NCBI GenBank assembly: GCA_046349955.1
Contig: JAXMBI010000001.1
Span: 186,001-250,000, forward strand
DNA: 64,000 nucleotides
Source: JBGAPH01 sp046349955
Lineage (GTDB): Bacteria; Planctomycetota; Planctomycetia; Pirellulales; JBGAPH01
Reading direction: 5' to 3'
Shown: positions 24,767 through 33,313 of the stretch, piece after piece
Layout of the letters: each line of letters begins with the position of its first letter
Position numbering within the stretch: the first letter of the stretch is position 1
The notes under the pieces: model-generated
Seen by the model: only the letters and a program-made list of their open reading frames with translations
Database searches by the model: none
What the model was told of the DNA's origin: nothing
Translations under genes and position numbers: made by a program

Positions 24767-26622
24767 TCGACCACGCCGAACTGGCCGAGGGCGAAGCGGG
24801 CCGCTTCTTGGCCGACTCGAGCCATGCCCAGGTCTACTATCCCCAGTCGGCCGTCTGGCCGCACGGCCTCACCGAGGTCTTCCCCGCGGTCACGCCCCCC
24901 TTGCGGAGCGACCGCGACACCGTGGTCATCGGCGCAGGGGAATTGAGCGAAGCCGCCGAAGTGGCGATCAACGCCGAGGCCGCCGGTCAAGCGACCGCGC
25001 TGACCTGGAACGTGGCGCCTGCCCCCAGCGACGACAAGCACGCCTTCTTGGCCACGCTGGTGGAACAAGCCCAGCCCGACCACGGGGCCACCTTGGCCAC
25101 GCTCGGCACGGCCGGGCTCACCGAGCTGCGGGGGATGTTCGCCGCCGGCGGACACGGCCTCGTGGAGTTGGGCCGCCAGGCGGTGGCGGCCGGCAACCTG
25201 ACCAACGCCGAAACGCTGGCCAAGGAAGCCCTCCAGCGCGATCCGCATGATCCGGCGGCCCGCGCCCTGCAAGGGGCCGTGCAGTTGGCCCAGGCGGGCC
25301 ACGGCCAAGACGAGCTGCTGCTCGCGCAAGCCCCGGCTCCGGCCGCCGCGGCCGACGCCCAGTTCCCGGCCGAAGAACAAGCCTTCGACGAACAGGGCCG
25401 CTTGCTCAACGCCTTCGAGACGCAGCGGCGGCTGCTGGCCCAGTCGCTGCAGGCCGACGTGCAGGACGCGCTCAACCAGGCCCGCGGCGTGATGGGCGAT
25501 CAGCCCGAGCTGGCCCAGACCGACCTCAAGCTGGTCCGCGAACGGGTGTTGCGGGCCGAGATCGAGCCCGAGCTGCGGGCCCAACTGCTGGCCCAGATCG
25601 ACACCTCGCTGCGGCACGCCAGCCGCCTGGTGATCGAGCACGAGCAGCGCGAGGCGGAGCTGGCCCAGGAGCGGGCGGCGGCCGCCGAGGAGAACCGCAT
25701 CGCCGAGAACCTGACCCGCGACGAACAGCGGGTGGACCAGCTCATGCAGCGCTTCAACGCGCTGATGGCGGAGGGTCGTTACGTCGACGCCGAAGTCGAC
25801 GCCGCGATGCCGGCCCGCGACTTGATGCCCCGCAATCCGGTCCCCGTGGCCGCCATGCTGACGGCCCGCACCGCGGGCTACTACGTCGAAGCGATGGCCC
25901 TGCGTGAGGCGCGGCAGCGCGGCTTCGTCGACACGTTGGCCCAGGTGGAGCGGGCCCACATTCCGACGCCCGACGATCCGCCGATCGTCTATCCCGATCC
26001 GCAGTTCTGGGCCGAGCTGACGGCCGCCCGCGCCAAGTACAAGCGGGCCGACCTCTCGGAAGGGAGCCCGGCCGAGCAGAAGATCTACGCCGAGCTCGAC
26101 AAGACGACGCAGTTGAACGTGACCGACTCGCCGCTGACCGATGTGGTGAACCTGCTCAAGAACCAGCACGGCATCGAGATTCAGCTCGACAACAAGGCGA
26201 TGGAAGACGCCGGCGTGGCGGTCGACACCCCGATCACGCTCGACGTCAGCGGCATCTCGCTCCGCTCGGCCCTGCGGCTGATGCTGCGGCAACAAGACCT
26301 GACCTACGCCATCAAAGACGAATACCTGCTGATCACGACGCCCGAAGAAGCCGAACAAAGCGCCCTCAGCACCAAGGTCTACCCGGTGGGAGACCTGGTG
26401 ATCCCGGTCCAAAGCGGAATGATGGGAATGATGGGAGGCATGGGAATGATGGGTGGCATGGGGATGGGCATGGGTGGCATGGGAGGCGGAATGATGGGAG
26501 GCATGGGTGGCATGGGAGGCGGAATGATGGGTGGCATGGGAGGTGGTATGGGCATGGGTGGTGGCATGGGCATGGGTGGTGGCATGGGCATGGGCATGTT
26601 TAGCGTGCCCGACCACCACTAG
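24751..26622 (+). pseudogene. C-terminal half of the VWA-STN protein, with Gly/Met-rich tail
   Basis: Open from the frameshift point to 26622; the first usable start codon is a TTG at 24808 without a ribosome site, so it is read as the continuation of the preceding frame. After the end of the VWA region (PPLRSDRDTVVIG) come a TPR-like helical stretch (AETLAKEALQRDPHDPAARAL), long charged helices (RDEQRVDQLMQRF), and a secretin/TonB short N-terminal (STN)-like domain (TQLNVTDSPLTDVV through LRLMLRQQDLTYAIKDEYLL). The last 67 residues are almost only Gly and Met, in repeats such as GMGMGGGMG, ending FSVPDHH. Function unknown. If the frameshift is a sequencing error, the gene is intact. Confidence 0.78.
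26417..26600 (+). repeat. imperfect tandem repeats encoding a Gly/Met-rich tail
   Basis: Short units of the type GGCATGGG, GGAATGATGGG and GGTGGCATG repeated for about 180 bases in frame, encoding a low-complexity tail made of G and M. The repeat structure makes this part prone to length change by slippage. Confidence 0.85.
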
Positions 26623-27076
26623 GCCGTACTCCCGCGCACTACGCTCGCTGCTGCCGGCGCAGGACCGCAGCCACTCGCGAATTGACTCGCCCGCTCTCCC
26701 TGAGAGCGCCTTGCGTGAGTTGGTACTGCCGTGCCGTGGTCAGAGTGATCGACCGCGTCAGGTCGATTCCGAAAGTAGGGCCATTCCGTTACGCTCGCAC
26801 AGGGGGTCGGTCGCCGGAAACGACGGCCGCACCGCTGGGCCAAACCCTTGCCCACTAACCAGTTGGCGCACCGCCGCCGGCCGCCCGCGGCGATTGTGAC
26901 CGAGCCCCGAATCGGCTACATTGAGGCTTCTTTCAAGGCGGCCCCGCTCGGTGGGGCTGCGGGTTGCACAGGCGCCCCAGACTCGCCTTTGCGAACCGTC
27001 GTGCTCGCCCCCTGACAAAGCGCCCAACCCCTGGCGAGCCGCGGTCTGAACTGCCTCAGCGGCGAAAGGATTTGCG
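26623..27076. other. intergenic region upstream of gyrA
   Basis: About 450 bases. The only recognisable signal is the gyrA promoter at 26894-26922. The first 250 bases show no gene and no clear repeat. Confidence 0.5.
26894..26922 (+). promoter_or_regulatory. candidate gyrA promoter
   Basis: TTGTGA (26894-26899) and TACATT (26917-26922) with the optimal 17-base spacer; predicted transcript leader about 150 bases. Confidence 0.55.
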
Positions 27077-29806
27077 TTGTCCGACGATCTCAGCGACGAC
27101 ACCCCGGAACTGACACCCTCGGGGCCAGGCGACATCCACGGCGGCCGCCTGGTCGATCTGCCGATCGAGGATGAACTCAAGGAGAGCTACCTGACGTACG
27201 CCATGAGCGTGATCGTCAGCCGCGCCTTGCCCGACGTTCGCGACGGGCTCAAGCCCTCGCAGCGGCGCATCTTGGTCGCGATGAACGACCTCAACCTTTC
27301 GCCGGGCGCCAGCCGCGTGAAGTGCGCCAAGATCTCCGGCGACACGAGCGGCAACTACCACCCGCACGGCGAAAGCGTGATCTACCCCACGCTCGTGCGC
27401 ATGGCCCAAGAATGGAACATGCGCTACGTGCTGATCGACAAGCAGGGGAACTTCGGCTCGATCGCCGGCCTCCCTCCCGCGGCCATGCGGTATACGGAAG
27501 CACGCATGTCGCCGTTTGCGGCTATGTTGCTCGACGACCTCGAGCTCGACACGGTCGACTTCGTGCCGACCTACGACGAGCGCCGCCAAGAGCCGACGGT
27601 CCTCCCCTCGAAGTTTCCCAATCTGCTCGTCAACGGCTCGGGCGGCATCGCCGTCGGCATGGCGACGTCGATCCCGCCCCACAACCTGGGCGAGGTGTGC
27701 CGCGCGGTGATGCGGCTGATCGACCAGCCCGACGTGTCGATCCACGAGCTGATGGAAATCGTGCCGGGGCCCGACTTCCCCACGGGGGGCATCGTCTGCG
27801 GCCACAACTCGATCCGCCGCGCCTATCTGACCGGTCGCGGCAACATCGTGGTCCGGGCCCGCACCGAGATCGAAGAGGACAGCCGCGGCCGCAGCCGGAT
27901 CATCGTCAAGGAAATCCCCTACCAGCAGGCCCGCGACCGAATCGAAGAGCGGATCGCGGAGCTGGTGAACGAAGGCCGCATCAAAGGGATCTCCGGCATC
28001 CGCAACGAGAGCGATCTCAAGGAGCCGGTGCGGCTGGTGCTCGAGCTCAAGCGCGATGGCGACCCGAACCTGGTGCTCAACCAGCTCTACCAGTTCTCGC
28101 CGCTGCAAGACACCTTCTCGATCATCTTCCTGGCGCTCGTCGACGGCAAGCCGCGGGTGCTCGCCTTCAAGGAAATGCTCGAGGAATTCCTGCGGCACCG
28201 CATCACGGTCATTCGCCGCCGCACGCAGTTCTTGCTGGCCAAGGCCCGGCAGCGCAAGCACACGGTCGAGGGCCTGCTGCTTGCGCACGCGAACATCGAC
28301 GAGGTGATCCGCACCATCCGCACCTCGGCCACGCAGGCCGAGGCCAAGGCCCGCCTGATGGGCATCGAATGCCCGGCCGCGCTCATGCAGCGGGCATTGG
28401 GAGACCGTGGCTTCGTGGTGTTCCAGTCGGAGCGCGGCGTGCGCGAGGCCTACACGCTTACGGCCGTGCAGGCAGACGCTATCTTGCGGATGACGCTCGG
28501 CCAGCTCGTGAACCTGGAGCAGGAGAAGCTGGGCGGCGAATACAACAGGCTGCTCGACGACATTGCCGAGTTCACGCGGATTTTGGCCGACGAGAACATC
28601 ATCCGCGGCATGATCCGCGAGGAGATGCAGGAGCTCGAACGCAAGCACGGCGACGCCCGCCGCACCGAGATCAGCGACGAAGAGCTGGGCAACGTCGACA
28701 TGGAGGACCTCATCGCCGAAGAGACGATGGTGGTCACGATCACACAAGGAGGCTACATCAAGCGCACTCCTTCGAGCACCTACCGCGCGCAGCGCCGCGG
28801 CGGTAAGGGGATGAAGGGGGCCAAGACCGACGAAGAAGACCCGATCGCCCACCTGTTCGTCGCCAGCACGCACGACTACCTGCTGTTCTTCACAAACATG
28901 GGCCGCGTGTACTGGCAAAAGATCTACGATCTGCCGCTGCTGAGCCGCGAGAGCAAGGGGCGCGCGATCGTCAACCTGCTGAACCTACGGCCCGAAGAGA
29001 AGGTGGCCGACTGCCGGGCAGTTCGCGATTTCGATGCGCCGGATCACTATCTGATGATGTGCACCAAGGGGGGCTTGGTGAAGAAGACGCCGCTCGACGC
29101 CTACCGCCGGCCCCTCAAGGGGGGCATCATCGCCATCAAGCTGCGCGAGGACGACGAGCTCGTCGACGTGGCGGTCACTCAGGGGGGCGATGAAATCGTG
29201 CTCTCGACGGCGGCCGGCATGGCGATTCGCTTCGGCGAAGGGGACGTGCGCCCCATGGGGCGCAACACGAGCGGCGTGAAGGGCATCTCGCTTTCGAAGG
29301 GAGATCATGTCGTCGGCATGGTGGTGGCCGATCCCGAGGCCACGCTCCTCACCGCCTGCCTGAACGGCTATGGCAAGCGCACTCCTTTCGGAACGAGCAC
29401 CGGCGCCGAAGGAGAAGCCCCGCCGGACGACGATTCGGCCGTGCCCGCGCCGCCCCCCGGCCCGGTCGAAGAAGCCGAGGCCGAGGAAGGCGAATCGTCG
29501 AGCCGTCGCTACCGCACGCAGCGCCGCGGCGGCAAGGGGCTGCGCGACATCAAGGCCACCGACCGCAATGGCCCGGTGATCGGCGTGGTCCGCGTGTCGG
29601 ACGACGACGAGGTGCTCATGATCACGGCCCGCGGCAAGATCCAAAGGATCGCCGTGAAGGACCTGAGCATTATCGGCCGTAACACGCAAGGCGTGCGGAT
29701 CATGAGCATGGACGAGGCCGACACGCTGGCCGCGATCGTGCGCGTGCCGGTGGAGGAAAAGGCCTCCGACGGGGGCGATGAGGAGGCGGAGCCGGCAGGG
29801 AGCTAG
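27077..29806 (+). CDS. gyrA: DNA gyrase subunit A
   Basis: 909 aa, TTG start at 27077 after GAAAGGA. Breaks and rejoins DNA with GyrB to introduce negative supercoils. N-terminal domain: YAMSVIVSRALPDVRDGLKP, catalytic tyrosine Y139 in AMRYTEARM. The quinolone-determining segment reads HPHGESVIYPTLVRM: S100 corresponds to E. coli S83 and P104 to D87. The C-terminal beta-pinwheel has a GyrA box QRRGGKG at 572-578 and, unusually, a second identical QRRGGKG at 815-821 after an acidic linker (about 773-808). The box is what distinguishes gyrase from topoisomerase IV. Longer than E. coli GyrA (875). Confidence 0.96.
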   Translation: MSDDLSDDTPELTPSGPGDIHGGRLVDLPIEDELKESYLTYAMSVIVSRALPDVRDGLKPSQRRILVAMNDLNLSPGASRVKCAKISGDTSGNYHPHGESVIYPTLVRMAQEWNMRYVLIDKQGNFGSIAGLPPAAMRYTEARMSPFAAMLLDDLELDTVDFVPTYDERRQEPTVLPSKFPNLLVNGSGGIAVGMATSIPPHNLGEVCRAVMRLIDQPDVSIHELMEIVPGPDFPTGGIVCGHNSIRRAYLTGRGNIVVRARTEIEEDSRGRSRIIVKEIPYQQARDRIEERIAELVNEGRIKGISGIRNESDLKEPVRLVLELKRDGDPNLVLNQLYQFSPLQDTFSIIFLALVDGKPRVLAFKEMLEEFLRHRITVIRRRTQFLLAKARQRKHTVEGLLLAHANIDEVIRTIRTSATQAEAKARLMGIECPAALMQRALGDRGFVVFQSERGVREAYTLTAVQADAILRMTLGQLVNLEQEKLGGEYNRLLDDIAEFTRILADENIIRGMIREEMQELERKHGDARRTEISDEELGNVDMEDLIAEETMVVTITQGGYIKRTPSSTYRAQRRGGKGMKGAKTDEEDPIAHLFVASTHDYLLFFTNMGRVYWQKIYDLPLLSRESKGRAIVNLLNLRPEEKVADCRAVRDFDAPDHYLMMCTKGGLVKKTPLDAYRRPLKGGIIAIKLREDDELVDVAVTQGGDEIVLSTAAGMAIRFGEGDVRPMGRNTSGVKGISLSKGDHVVGMVVADPEATLLTACLNGYGKRTPFGTSTGAEGEAPPDDDSAVPAPPPGPVEEAEAEEGESSSRRYRTQRRGGKGLRDIKATDRNGPVIGVVRVSDDDEVLMITARGKIQRIAVKDLSIIGRNTQGVRIMSMDEADTLAAIVRVPVEEKASDGGDEEAEPAGS

Positions 29807-29850
29807 GGCGTCGTAAGCACGGATTGAGAGATTGGCTGCGTTTCGGCGTA

Positions 29851-29958
29851 CCCTCACCCCGGCCCTCTCCCACAGGGAGAGGGAGCCAGAAAGACCCTCT
29901 CCCTGTGGGAGAGGGAGCCGGAAAAGCCCTCTCCCCGTGGGAGAGGGTTGGGTGAGGG
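29851..29958. repeat. CCCTC/GAGAGGG dispersed repeat, multi-copy array
   Basis: Begins CCCTCACCCCGGCCCTCTCC, ends GTTGGGTGAGGG, and in between has three CCCTCTCCC-type arms alternating with GGGAGAGGG arms, so the whole can fold as nested hairpins. Related copies occur at 56367-56452 (complete), 62521-62552 (short) and 13235-13268 (degenerate). Intergenic between gyrA and the aldehyde dehydrogenase. Confidence 0.85.
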
Positions 29959-30043
29959 ACGTTGGCATTTAATCCGCGTCCGAACCGCTCGTTCGAGTCA
30001 AACATCATTCTTGGCCCACAAAGCCCTTCCAGGGACCGTCCCC

Positions 30044-31630
30044 GTGCCCCCGCATCCCGTTTTGATCGATGGTCGCTGGCGTCCCGCGAATTCCTCAGGC
30101 GTCTTCCGCGCCGACAATCCCACCACCGGCGAGCCACTGCCGGACGAGTTCCCGGTAAGCACGTGGGCAGATTGTGATGCGGCGCTCGACGCCGCGGTCC
30201 GCGCGCACGAAGTGCTTACCAAGTTGCCGGTCGAAACGATCGCCGCGTTCCTCGAAGACTATGCGGGACGGATTGAAGGCGATGCGGAGCAGCTTGTCGC
30301 CACGGCTCATGCCGAAACGGGTCTGCCGGCGCCTACGCGGCTCGCGCAGATCGAGCTGCCGCGGACGATCAACCAACTCCGCCTGGCGGCGGCCGCCGCG
30401 CGGGCGCGGTCCTGGTCTCAGCCGACGATCGACACCAAGCTCAACATCCGCTCGCAATTCGCGTCGATCGGGCCTGTGTGGGTTTTTGGCCCCAACAACT
30501 TCCCCTTCGCCTTCGGCAGCATCTCGGGAGGCGATTTCGCTGCGGCGATCGCGGCCGGCAACCCGGTGATCGCCAAGGCCAACACCTCGCACCCCGGCAC
30601 GACGCGGCTGTTGGCCGAGTTGGCCCAAGCCGCGGCCGACGCGGCCGACCTGCCCCCCGGCACGGTGCAACTCCTCTATCGCACGAGCCACGCCGACGGC
30701 GCGCGGCTGGTGGCCGATCCGCGCACGGGCGCCACCGGCTACACCGGCAGCCGCCAGGCGGGGCTCACGCTCAAGGCCGCCGCCGACCAGGCCGGCAAGC
30801 CGATCTACCTCGAGCTGTCGAGCGTGAATCCGGTGTTCCTGTTGCCCGGCGCACTCGCCGAGCGGGGCGACAAGCTGGCCGAGGAGTTCACCGGAAGCTG
30901 CCTGATGGGGACGGGGCAGTTCTGCACGAACCCGGGGTTCGTCGTGCTGCTTGCTGGCGCTGACACGGAAAGGTTCATCGCCGCCGTGACCGAGCGTTTC
31001 CAGGCCGCGCCAGCCGACGTGCTCCTCTCGCGGGGCGTGCTCAAGTCGCTGGGCGAAGGGGTGCAGACGCTGCGGGCCGCCGGCGCCGCCGTTCTCGCCG
31101 GGGGCCAGCCGGCCGAAGGCCCCGGCTTCCGCTACGCTAACACGCTGCTCCGCACGACCGCCGCCAAGTTCCTGGCCCAGCCTGCGGCTCTGCAAACCGA
31201 GGCCTTCGGCAATGCCTCGCTGTTCGTAGTGGCCGAAAGCGCTGACGAGGCAGACGCGCTCATTGATCACCTCGAAGGGAGCCTCACCGGCTGTTTCTAC
31301 AGCGCCACCAGTGGCGCCGACGAAGCGCTCTACGCCCGGCTCGCTCCGCGGCTGCGGCCGCGGGTGGGGCGGCTCTTGAACGACAAGATGCCGACCGGCG
31401 TGGCCGTGAGCCCGGCCATGAACCACGGCGGCCCCTATCCCGCGACCGGCCACCCTGGCTTCACGGCAGTCGGCATCCCGGCGGCGCTGCACCGCTTCGC
31501 CCGGCTCGAGTGCTACGACAACGTGCGGGCGGAGCGGCTGCCGGAAGCGCTCCGCAACAAGAACCCCGGCGGCGTCTGGCGGCTGGTGGACGGGGCTTGG
31601 ACGACGGCGGATGTGGCGAGCCCGTCTTAG
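30044..31630 (+). CDS. NAD(P)-dependent aldehyde dehydrogenase, ketoglutarate-semialdehyde type
   Basis: 528 aa from GTG 30044 (MPPHPVLIDGRWRPA), which has AGGGA upstream; TTG 30011 is an alternative. Oxidises an aldehyde to an acid. The substrate-binding PNNFPFAFG, catalytic Glu E257 in YLELSSVNP and catalytic Cys C294 in GTGQFCTNPG are visible. The FPFAFG and QFCTNPG variants are those of the branch that includes alpha-ketoglutaric semialdehyde dehydrogenases and NADP-dependent fatty-aldehyde dehydrogenases, hence the call; the true substrate is unknown. Stands alone. Confidence 0.88.
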   Translation: MPPHPVLIDGRWRPANSSGVFRADNPTTGEPLPDEFPVSTWADCDAALDAAVRAHEVLTKLPVETIAAFLEDYAGRIEGDAEQLVATAHAETGLPAPTRLAQIELPRTINQLRLAAAAARARSWSQPTIDTKLNIRSQFASIGPVWVFGPNNFPFAFGSISGGDFAAAIAAGNPVIAKANTSHPGTTRLLAELAQAAADAADLPPGTVQLLYRTSHADGARLVADPRTGATGYTGSRQAGLTLKAAADQAGKPIYLELSSVNPVFLLPGALAERGDKLAEEFTGSCLMGTGQFCTNPGFVVLLAGADTERFIAAVTERFQAAPADVLLSRGVLKSLGEGVQTLRAAGAAVLAGGQPAEGPGFRYANTLLRTTAAKFLAQPAALQTEAFGNASLFVVAESADEADALIDHLEGSLTGCFYSATSGADEALYARLAPRLRPRVGRLLNDKMPTGVAVSPAMNHGGPYPATGHPGFTAVGIPAALHRFARLECYDNVRAERLPEALRNKNPGGVWRLVDGAWTTADVASPS

Positions 31631-31756
31631 TCCGCGATTCGTAGCCCGCTCTCTCCGAGAGCGGAATGCTAAGAACGACCGACGATGCGCTGCCGCGCAA
31701 CCATGCGATCGAGGTCGGTTGCCCTGGTTTAGCATGCTGCATTCGGAGAATGCAGG

Positions 31757-32704
31757 CTACTTCCAGTCGCTCTCCGCCACCGCTTCGCCGCCGGCGCGGC
31801 TGGCCAGGGCTTTGACCGCATCTGGGTCGGCGCTGGCGGAGATCAAATGCACCGAACCGTCGGCGAATAGGCCCTGCGCTCCGCGGCGATGGAACGAAAA
31901 CAAGGTCCGGTTGGTTTGATTGACCGTCCCGTCGATGCCCAATACAGTTCCCGAGGCCGCCCAAGCACCGCAATTCGTGAGTCCTCCCCCAGGCGTATGC
32001 TCCATATCGATCTGGCCGTCGACGTAGTACGTGGGGTGCCCCGCAACTTCGCCGACGAGCAAGGTGTTCGAAAGCCCGTCTTCGACTTCGGAGACCTTGG
32101 CTGGCGCCCGCATCTTTTCGAAGAACTTGCTCTGCCAGCTAAGCTGACCGGGTCCAAAGAACGCCCCCGCGGCAACGGCGTAAGGCAGTTCGGCGTTCGT
32201 CACGGCCTGATAGTCGACGGCGCCGGCGTTGACGCCGTTGAACCGCGCGTCCTTCCTCCCCAAGTCGACCACTTTTCGCCGAGCGCCGACATAACTTGGA
32301 CACTGGTAGATCGGCAGCAGCGTCGATACCACGGGATGGTTCTTGCCGTGTATTGGGGAGCGGGCAAAGTCGATCTGGGAGAAAAGCGCCTGCTGTTCCA
32401 GATCGGGAAGGATTGCCGAGCGCCACGAATGAGCAAGCGGTGAATAGGCCAGCTCGAGCGAGTCGGCCTGGCAGGGCTGGAGCGACTCATCGAAACACGG
32501 CCCGCAGTTGCTCGGCCAATAACCGGCGTTTCGCTGAGAGTAGCCCGCCAGCGCCAGTCCAATCTGCTTCAGATGGTTGGCGCAGGTCGTGCGCCGGGCC
32601 GATTCGCGCACCGCCTGGACCGCCGGTAGCAACAAAGCGATCAGCACGCCGATGATGACGATCGCCACGAGCATCTCGATGAGCGTGTAGCCAAGCCGAC
32701 GCAT
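31757..32704 (-). CDS. DUF1559 type IV pilin-like protein, divergent from the GntR-ABC module
   Basis: 315 aa. Begins MRRLGYTLIEMLVAIVIIG, where the usual GFTL leader is GYTL (Tyr instead of Phe at the predicted +1 position), followed by the hydrophobic helix and CANHLKQIGLALAGY. Ends with HRRGAQGLFADGSVHLI, the family signature. A GntR-type operator lies 30-49 bases before its start codon (32734-32753), matching the one in front of the divergent GntR gene, so this gene is probably regulated with the transporter. Its role is unknown. Confidence 0.88.
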   Translation of the reverse strand: MRRLGYTLIEMLVAIVIIGVLIALLLPAVQAVRESARRTTCANHLKQIGLALAGYSQRNAGYWPSNCGPCFDESLQPCQADSLELAYSPLAHSWRSAILPDLEQQALFSQIDFARSPIHGKNHPVVSTLLPIYQCPSYVGARRKVVDLGRKDARFNGVNAGAVDYQAVTNAELPYAVAAGAFFGPGQLSWQSKFFEKMRAPAKVSEVEDGLSNTLLVGEVAGHPTYYVDGQIDMEHTPGGGLTNCGAWAASGTVLGIDGTVNQTNRTLFSFHRRGAQGLFADGSVHLISASADPDAVKALASRAGGEAVAESDWK

Positions 32705-32733
32705 CAGCAGTCTCCATCGCAGCCCGACGCAAC

Positions 32734-32753
32734 TGTACTATGGTTCTAGTACA
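32734..32753. promoter_or_regulatory. GntR (YtrA-type) operator 1, upstream of the DUF1559 gene
   Basis: TGTACTA-TGGTTC-TAGTACA, 7-base arms, 6-base spacer. Same half-sites as operator 2 at 32864-32884. It overlaps the -10 box of the candidate minus-strand promoter. Confidence 0.75.
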
Positions 32754-32772
32754 CGCGGTGGCTCGGCGTCAA
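32743..32772 (-). promoter_or_regulatory. candidate promoter of the DUF1559 gene
   Basis: On the minus strand TTGACG (32772-32767) and TAGAAC (32748-32743), 18-base spacer. The -35 is strong, the -10 weak; the -10 lies inside operator 1. Confidence 0.45.
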
Positions 32773-32848
32773 CGACGACCGCGTCCATGCCGCGCGCCCA
32801 ACGTGCGCGTGTGCCGCTTTTGGCAAAGACACTTTTTTCGCGGCTCTC

Positions 32849-32877
32849 TTGACGCCGTCCATCTGTACTAGTAGTAT
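32849..32877 (+). promoter_or_regulatory. promoter of the GntR-ABC operon
   Basis: TTGACG (32849-32854) and TAGTAT (32872-32877) with a 17-base spacer. The -10 lies between the half-sites of operator 2, a typical arrangement for repression. Confidence 0.7.
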
Positions 32878-32885
32878 TAGTACAG
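32863..32885. promoter_or_regulatory. GntR (YtrA-type) operator 2, autoregulatory site
   Basis: CTGTACTA-GTAGTAT-TAGTACAG, perfect 8-base arms around a 7-base spacer, ending 13 bases before the gntR start codon. TGTACTA/TAGTACA half-sites resemble those known for the YtrA subfamily. Confidence 0.8.
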
Positions 32886-32898
32886 ACGCGAGGAGCCC

Positions 32899-33300
32899 AT
32901 GGAGTTGCAAGTCGACCCCGCCAGCCGGCTGCCGATCTACCGGCAGTTGGCGGCGCAAATTCGCGAGGCGGTGGCCCGCGGCCGGTTGCGGCCTGAGGAG
33001 CGGCTGCCTTCGGTGCGCGACCTGTCGCGGCAGCTCGTGATCAATCCCAACACCGTGGCCCGGGTATACACCGAACTCGAGCGCGAAGGGGTGCTCAACA
33101 CGCGACCGGGGCTGGGCGTCTTCGTCGCCCAGCCTGGCAACGACCTGACCAAGCGGGCCCGCAAAGAACGACTGTTGGCTCTGGCCGACGAATTGCTCAC
33201 GGCCGCGGTCCACCTGGGCTTCTCGGCCGACGACGTGCTGGGCCTCGTATCCGAACGCCTGTCGCGCTACCAATGGGTTCAGCCCACCTTGAGCGAATAG
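32899..33300 (+). CDS. GntR-family repressor, YtrA subfamily
   Basis: 133 aa. N-terminal winged helix (PIYRQLAAQIREAVARGRL, LPSVRDLSRQLVINPNTVARVYTELEREGVL), followed only by a short two-helix C-terminal part, as in the YtrA subfamily. It lacks a large ligand-binding domain. Preceded by a GAGGAGCCC ribosome site. The ABC genes start 13 bases downstream. Expected to repress its own operon through the palindrome at 32863 and probably the divergent DUF1559 gene through 32734; in this subfamily such modules commonly respond to cell-envelope stress, which is inference here. Confidence 0.92.
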   Translation: MELQVDPASRLPIYRQLAAQIREAVARGRLRPEERLPSVRDLSRQLVINPNTVARVYTELEREGVLNTRPGLGVFVAQPGNDLTKRARKERLLALADELLTAAVHLGFSADDVLGLVSERLSRYQWVQPTLSE

Positions 33301-33313
33301 CGAGGCCGCCCGC

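Noticed and set aside
24745..24770. Programmed -1 frameshift in the VWA gene
   Set aside because: No X-XXY-YYZ slippery heptamer at the junction and no obvious downstream pseudoknot; simple loss of one G is a sufficient explanation.
24745..26619. 624-codon minus-strand frame with His/Ala-rich start
   Set aside because: The His-Ala-Thr repeats are the reverse complement of the Gly/Met-coding repeats of the plus-strand gene.
27056..28918. 620-codon frame on the minus strand over gyrA
   Set aside because: Antisense shadow; composition typical of reverse-strand GC-rich frames.
29851..29958. CRISPR-like array
   Set aside because: Repeat arms alternate in orientation, unit spacing is irregular and no unique spacers of constant length exist; it is a nested palindromic element.
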